From: Syncephalis fuscata
Lineage: Eukaryota > Zoopagomycota > Zoopagomycetes > Zoopagales > Piptocephalidaceae
Assembly (NCBI GenBank): GCA_025786725.1
Contig: JAHLTZ010000049.1
Coordinates: forward strand, 57,474 to 121,473
Length of the DNA: 64,000 nt
Direction of reading: 5' to 3'
Shown here in pieces: positions 60,831-64,000 of this stretch. Made by a program: the position numbers and the translations under genes. The notes under the pieces are model-generated. The model worked only from the letters and a program-made list of their open reading frames with translations. It was not told the origin of the DNA and ran no database searches. The first letter of the stretch is position 1; each line of letters opens with the position of its first letter.

Positions 60831-62449
60831 ATGCCGAAACGGACTCGTCAGCATTTGTCGTACGCTATTCGTCGAATAGAAGCAAAGGTATACTAACATG
60901 GATTGGCATATGACTGAAAACAGCAAGTATTAACTAATATTTAGGATGGCCAAGCAGCAGTAGACCGTGTAATTCGTATGAAAGAAGAAAAAATACGTAA
61001 AAAATTGGTAAAATACAATAATAAATACAAGTGCCTTATTTATACTAATGCAAGGCTATAGCATACGATACAGCGGGAACTACGTAAAGATACAAAGAAA
61101 GCGCGTGCGTTTTGCCTACAACGTATTATAAAACGAATTAAATCTGAAAAGGCGGAAAAAATGTTGGTGTTATTCATCATATCGTATAAATACTAATTAC
61201 CTCTAGAACAAAAGAAGAGTCGATTAAGAAACGAGATGTGCGTTTACAACAATTAGATCAGGAATTAGCGGCATTAAAGGTAATTGTAAATGCATGGGTG
61301 GATTATATAAATCATTTATTATTATGTATTTAGGCTATTGATTTAGATGATATTGCTATGAAGGCGCTGGACAATGCAGTGCGACAACACTCACAGATAC
61401 CCAGTTATAAGGTTATGCAACGTATTTTAGAAGATCCTACTGCTTTGTATACACAAAAGAAAAAATTGAAAAACAATAGTAGTACAGAAACTGTGACTAC
61501 ATCCGCTGAACAAACTTTAAACCAGGCCAAGACAATGCAAGATGCGCTACAACGAGCGGTAGAAGGCATTCTAACCACAGTACAGTTTTTGGAAGGGGAA
61601 CGAGATCATACTAAACGTGAATCTAAAAAGACAGCCAAAGCAAGATCGAGTAGTATAACACCGACCGATTCAAATGAAGAAAAGGTACGTAAGATACATA
61701 AATGCAATATGATATAAAATAACCAACGCTTCTTAGTCGGCAACAGTAACTTCTTCGATGTTTATGACCTCTTTAGGTGGCCATACAAAAGAAGATGTAG
61801 CCTCTGATGAAGATGAAGAGAAGGATTGGGATTCAGACATCTCTCAGCCTAGCTATTCCGACAGTGAAGACGACGATGACGGTGAGCATCGTCTGAAAAA
61901 AGACGATGAGGATCCGGAACCCATCATTGACTATGACATTAGTATGTCAGAAGATGAAGATCACGGAGCACTTAATAATAAAAAGGCCAAGGTTTAAAGA
62001 AGAAGAATCGGCCAGGTCAACAAGCTAGAAGAAAGTAAGTTTTATTTTATCAATACAGCTTAAAGCTTATTTGGTGGTTGGTTAATTAATAGGATGAACG
62101 AGGAGCGGTACGGCAGGAATGCACACCATGTACGAAAGGAAATGGAGGAACGCCGTTTAACGCAGCAACAGCAACAGCATTCTAGACACGGTTTTACAGA
62201 AGCTGACGGCGCTCGCATGCATCTTCTAGACGGGCACAATTACTAACAGCCCAACCACATCCCAAGAAGCAAAAGCCAACGGCGTTTGGTACTAATAACA
62301 GAAGGCCTCAACAGCAAGCAGCTACTAGTCAAGTGGATTCGTCAGCTCATCCGTCATGGGAGGCAAAACGCAAGCAAAAGGAGCAAGAAGCCGCGCTATT
62401 ACGTGCTAAACCTTCAGGCACTAAGATTGTATTTGATGACGATGATTAA
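60831..62449 (+). CDS. BUD22: BUD22-like ribosome biogenesis protein, two frame breaks
   Basis: Nucleolar protein for 18S rRNA maturation in yeast (related to animal SRFBP1). Exons: 60831-60887, 60945-61007, 61062-61162, 61207-61279, 61334-61684, 61737 to about 62036 and from about 62093. The basic coiled start (MPKRTRQHLSYAIRRIEAK) and the acidic middle (SDEDEEKDWDSDIS and SEDDDDGE) lead to the diagnostic C-terminal Bud22 motif NRPGQQARR, then RYGRNAHHVRKEMEE, and end SAHPSWEAKRKQKEQEA, then KIVFDDDD. Two breaks interrupt this end. At about 61990 AKV-stop replaces the junction that the next frame continues as LKKKNRPGQ. At about 62214 EADGAR turns into a short stop frame while SSRRAQLLTAQP runs on in the next. 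Each equals one lost base. The conserved end in the wrong frames argues against true loss. Confidence 0.78.
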
Positions 62450-64000
62450 AAGTGGCCATACATCTATATAATTAATAAATTAAATGTTAAACTTTATTAA
62501 TGACCAAATTATCACATTATAGTAGATTTATTATCCAGTATGCATATATACTCTATCCATCTATTTCATTCTGATATACTAGACACAAATTATCTGTTAT
62601 AGTTTTCAATGTGTTTCACTTATTTCATTTATTGCTGCACACGTACGATAACTTTAACATCATTATTAATGCCTTTTTGTTGTATATTTATATCATTACA
62701 TATACACTCTTCCAGCCATACTCTACCCAAAACTGCTTTCCTTTTTTTGTTCTAGCACTATCATTAATAAATATGACTGACCATAATCATTTTGATAGCT
62801 AATTTATTTGCGGTGTCGTGTTTAATAGAACGAATGTTAGTTTAATAAAACAAATACTATCAATTGCAGCCACTCAATCAGTAAATTATACTAGTATTTG
62901 CTAGCAACCTGTTTAACATTGGTTTAATAGTCTAATACTTATAAATCAAATAAATCAATGTTATTGTTGTTCAAATAGATAATGTAGGTATAGTTATATT
63001 AATTTAACAAATTTTAATATGCTAATGCTGCGATACAATCCGCGTGCCTGAATGAAGTGCTAAAGCTATTGAGTATTATATTGATATTGTTGCTATAATA
63101 AAGCTTTTGATTTAAAACTATTTAAACTATATAGCATTATAAGAAAGTAGCCATATTATAACACGTATGTGACATGTTATGTATTGAATCTATATGCCGT
63201 ATACTAAACGTAGTATACACACCTATGTTTATTTCTTATGTCAAATATATAAAAACATTTATTTTATTAGTAAATAAGAAATTACTACTTTTTACATTAA
63301 TAAATTGCCATTTATTAAATATTAAACGTATTGCTTAATACTTATAATTGATATAAGTACGATAGTACAATGAAAATAAATTTATCATCATAATGGCTAT
63401 AATATATACAACAGTTGAAGCACATGCAATCCAGCTAATTACGTGTCAACAAAAGTATGACTTGCTGTCTAGTATATTGCTTGATTTGCCAGTTAGCATA
63501 GTAATGGTATCAGTACTATTAGCAGTAATCGATAGTTGTATATGATAGCTTGTCGATACATCAATTGGCATAAAGTCAAATAAACATACACCTCATTGTA
63601 GTCATGAAATGCATAAGTTACTGCATGCTGAATAGTGATTATTATTAACAGCATCAATTGCTTTGCATAAAATACGCAACAATACTACCATATGTCTATT
63701 AGTCCAACATCACTGGCATGGTTACTAGCTGTGCTTAACAGTAGCATATTAATACGCAGCAATGTCTATTTGGCACATCATATTGTCAATTATACAGTTT
63801 CAGCGTTGGTTCATGTAGCCATGACTGATCGTTAATAACCGCTGTCAATTTGCCAACTATATCATTCGGCAAACATAATTGCCAATGCACTATTAACTGA
63901 TATATGTATTAACTATTTATATTACTTATAAGCACCGTGTGTGAACAATAGCACACTAGTACGTATTAATAGACTTCCGACCGCATACGCTATGAATGGT
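62450..64000. other. Gene-free AT-rich right end
   Basis: 1.55 kb with no supportable gene. The section 62600-62830 shares short words and order with 17140-17220 (CCAAAACTG, T-rich, TTTGTTCTA) and with the inverted duplication (AGAACGAATGT), so it probably belongs to the same dispersed repeat family. Beyond 63000 I see nothing definite. Confidence 0.45.

Noticed and set aside
6292-62449. Programmed -1 frameshifting as the cause of the frame breaks
   Set aside because: The seven contexts share no slippery heptamer or downstream structure that I can see. Kept as a remote alternative in the finding.

Overview
The window is nuclear DNA of an intron-rich, AT-rich eukaryote, most probably a fungus and plausibly an early-diverging lineage. 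Evidence: nearly every housekeeping gene is split by GT-AG introns of about 45-80 nt, often with TACTAAC/CTAAC-like branch sites; the stearoyl-CoA desaturase carries a C-terminal cytochrome b5 domain (fungal OLE1 layout); the diphthamide ligase carries C-terminal RidA-like domains; TAA, TAG and TGA all act as stops. I cannot name the species from sequence alone.

Layout. 1-9.2 kb: ethanolamine/choline phosphotransferase, RNase H2 subunit B, ribosomal protein uL23, a membrane-anchored CAP/SCP protein and a DsbA-like thioredoxin-fold protein. 10-16.3 kb: an F-box-like gene and exportin-T. 16.3-30 kb is accessory: a secreted PLC-like phosphodiesterase, copies of a foldback repeat, a delta-9 desaturase, and two more members of the F-box-like family (one intact, one decayed). 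30-44.3 kb is a dense core: OXLD1-like protein, UTP10/HEATR1, DPH6, a neutral-sphingomyelinase-like enzyme and a short Mpo1-like protein. 44.6-48.1 kb is a near-perfect 3.57 kb palindrome. 48.5-51.8 kb: ETF alpha, VPS25, 3-hydroxyacyl-CoA dehydratase. 52.2-55.1 kb: a decayed F-box-like copy at one end of an inverted duplication whose partner lies at 27.4-29.0 kb. 55.8-62.4 kb: homogentisate dioxygenase, eIF5A, NUDCD1-like protein and a BUD22-like protein.

Genes are unrelated neighbours rather than operons, but themes recur: ribosome biogenesis and translation (uL23, UTP10, BUD22, eIF5A, DPH6, exportin-T), lipid metabolism (phosphotransferase, desaturase, HACD, sphingomyelinase-like enzyme, Mpo1-like protein, PLC-like protein) and mitochondrial amino-acid and fatty-acid oxidation (ETFA, HGD).

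The most unusual material is structural: (i) a foldback family with a full 3.57 kb palindrome, a partial copy whose central loop lies in the opposite orientation, and a third diverged remnant; (ii) a near-identical 1.6 kb inverted duplication bracketing about 24.5 kb of essential genes; (iii) an expanding and decaying four-member F-box-like family with a shared upstream block; (iv) seven reading-frame breaks, all equivalent to loss of exactly one base, several inside genes expected to be essential, which points to systematic assembly deletions although other explanations are kept open. Splice sites were read by eye from frame, GT/AG and family conservation; no computation was run.
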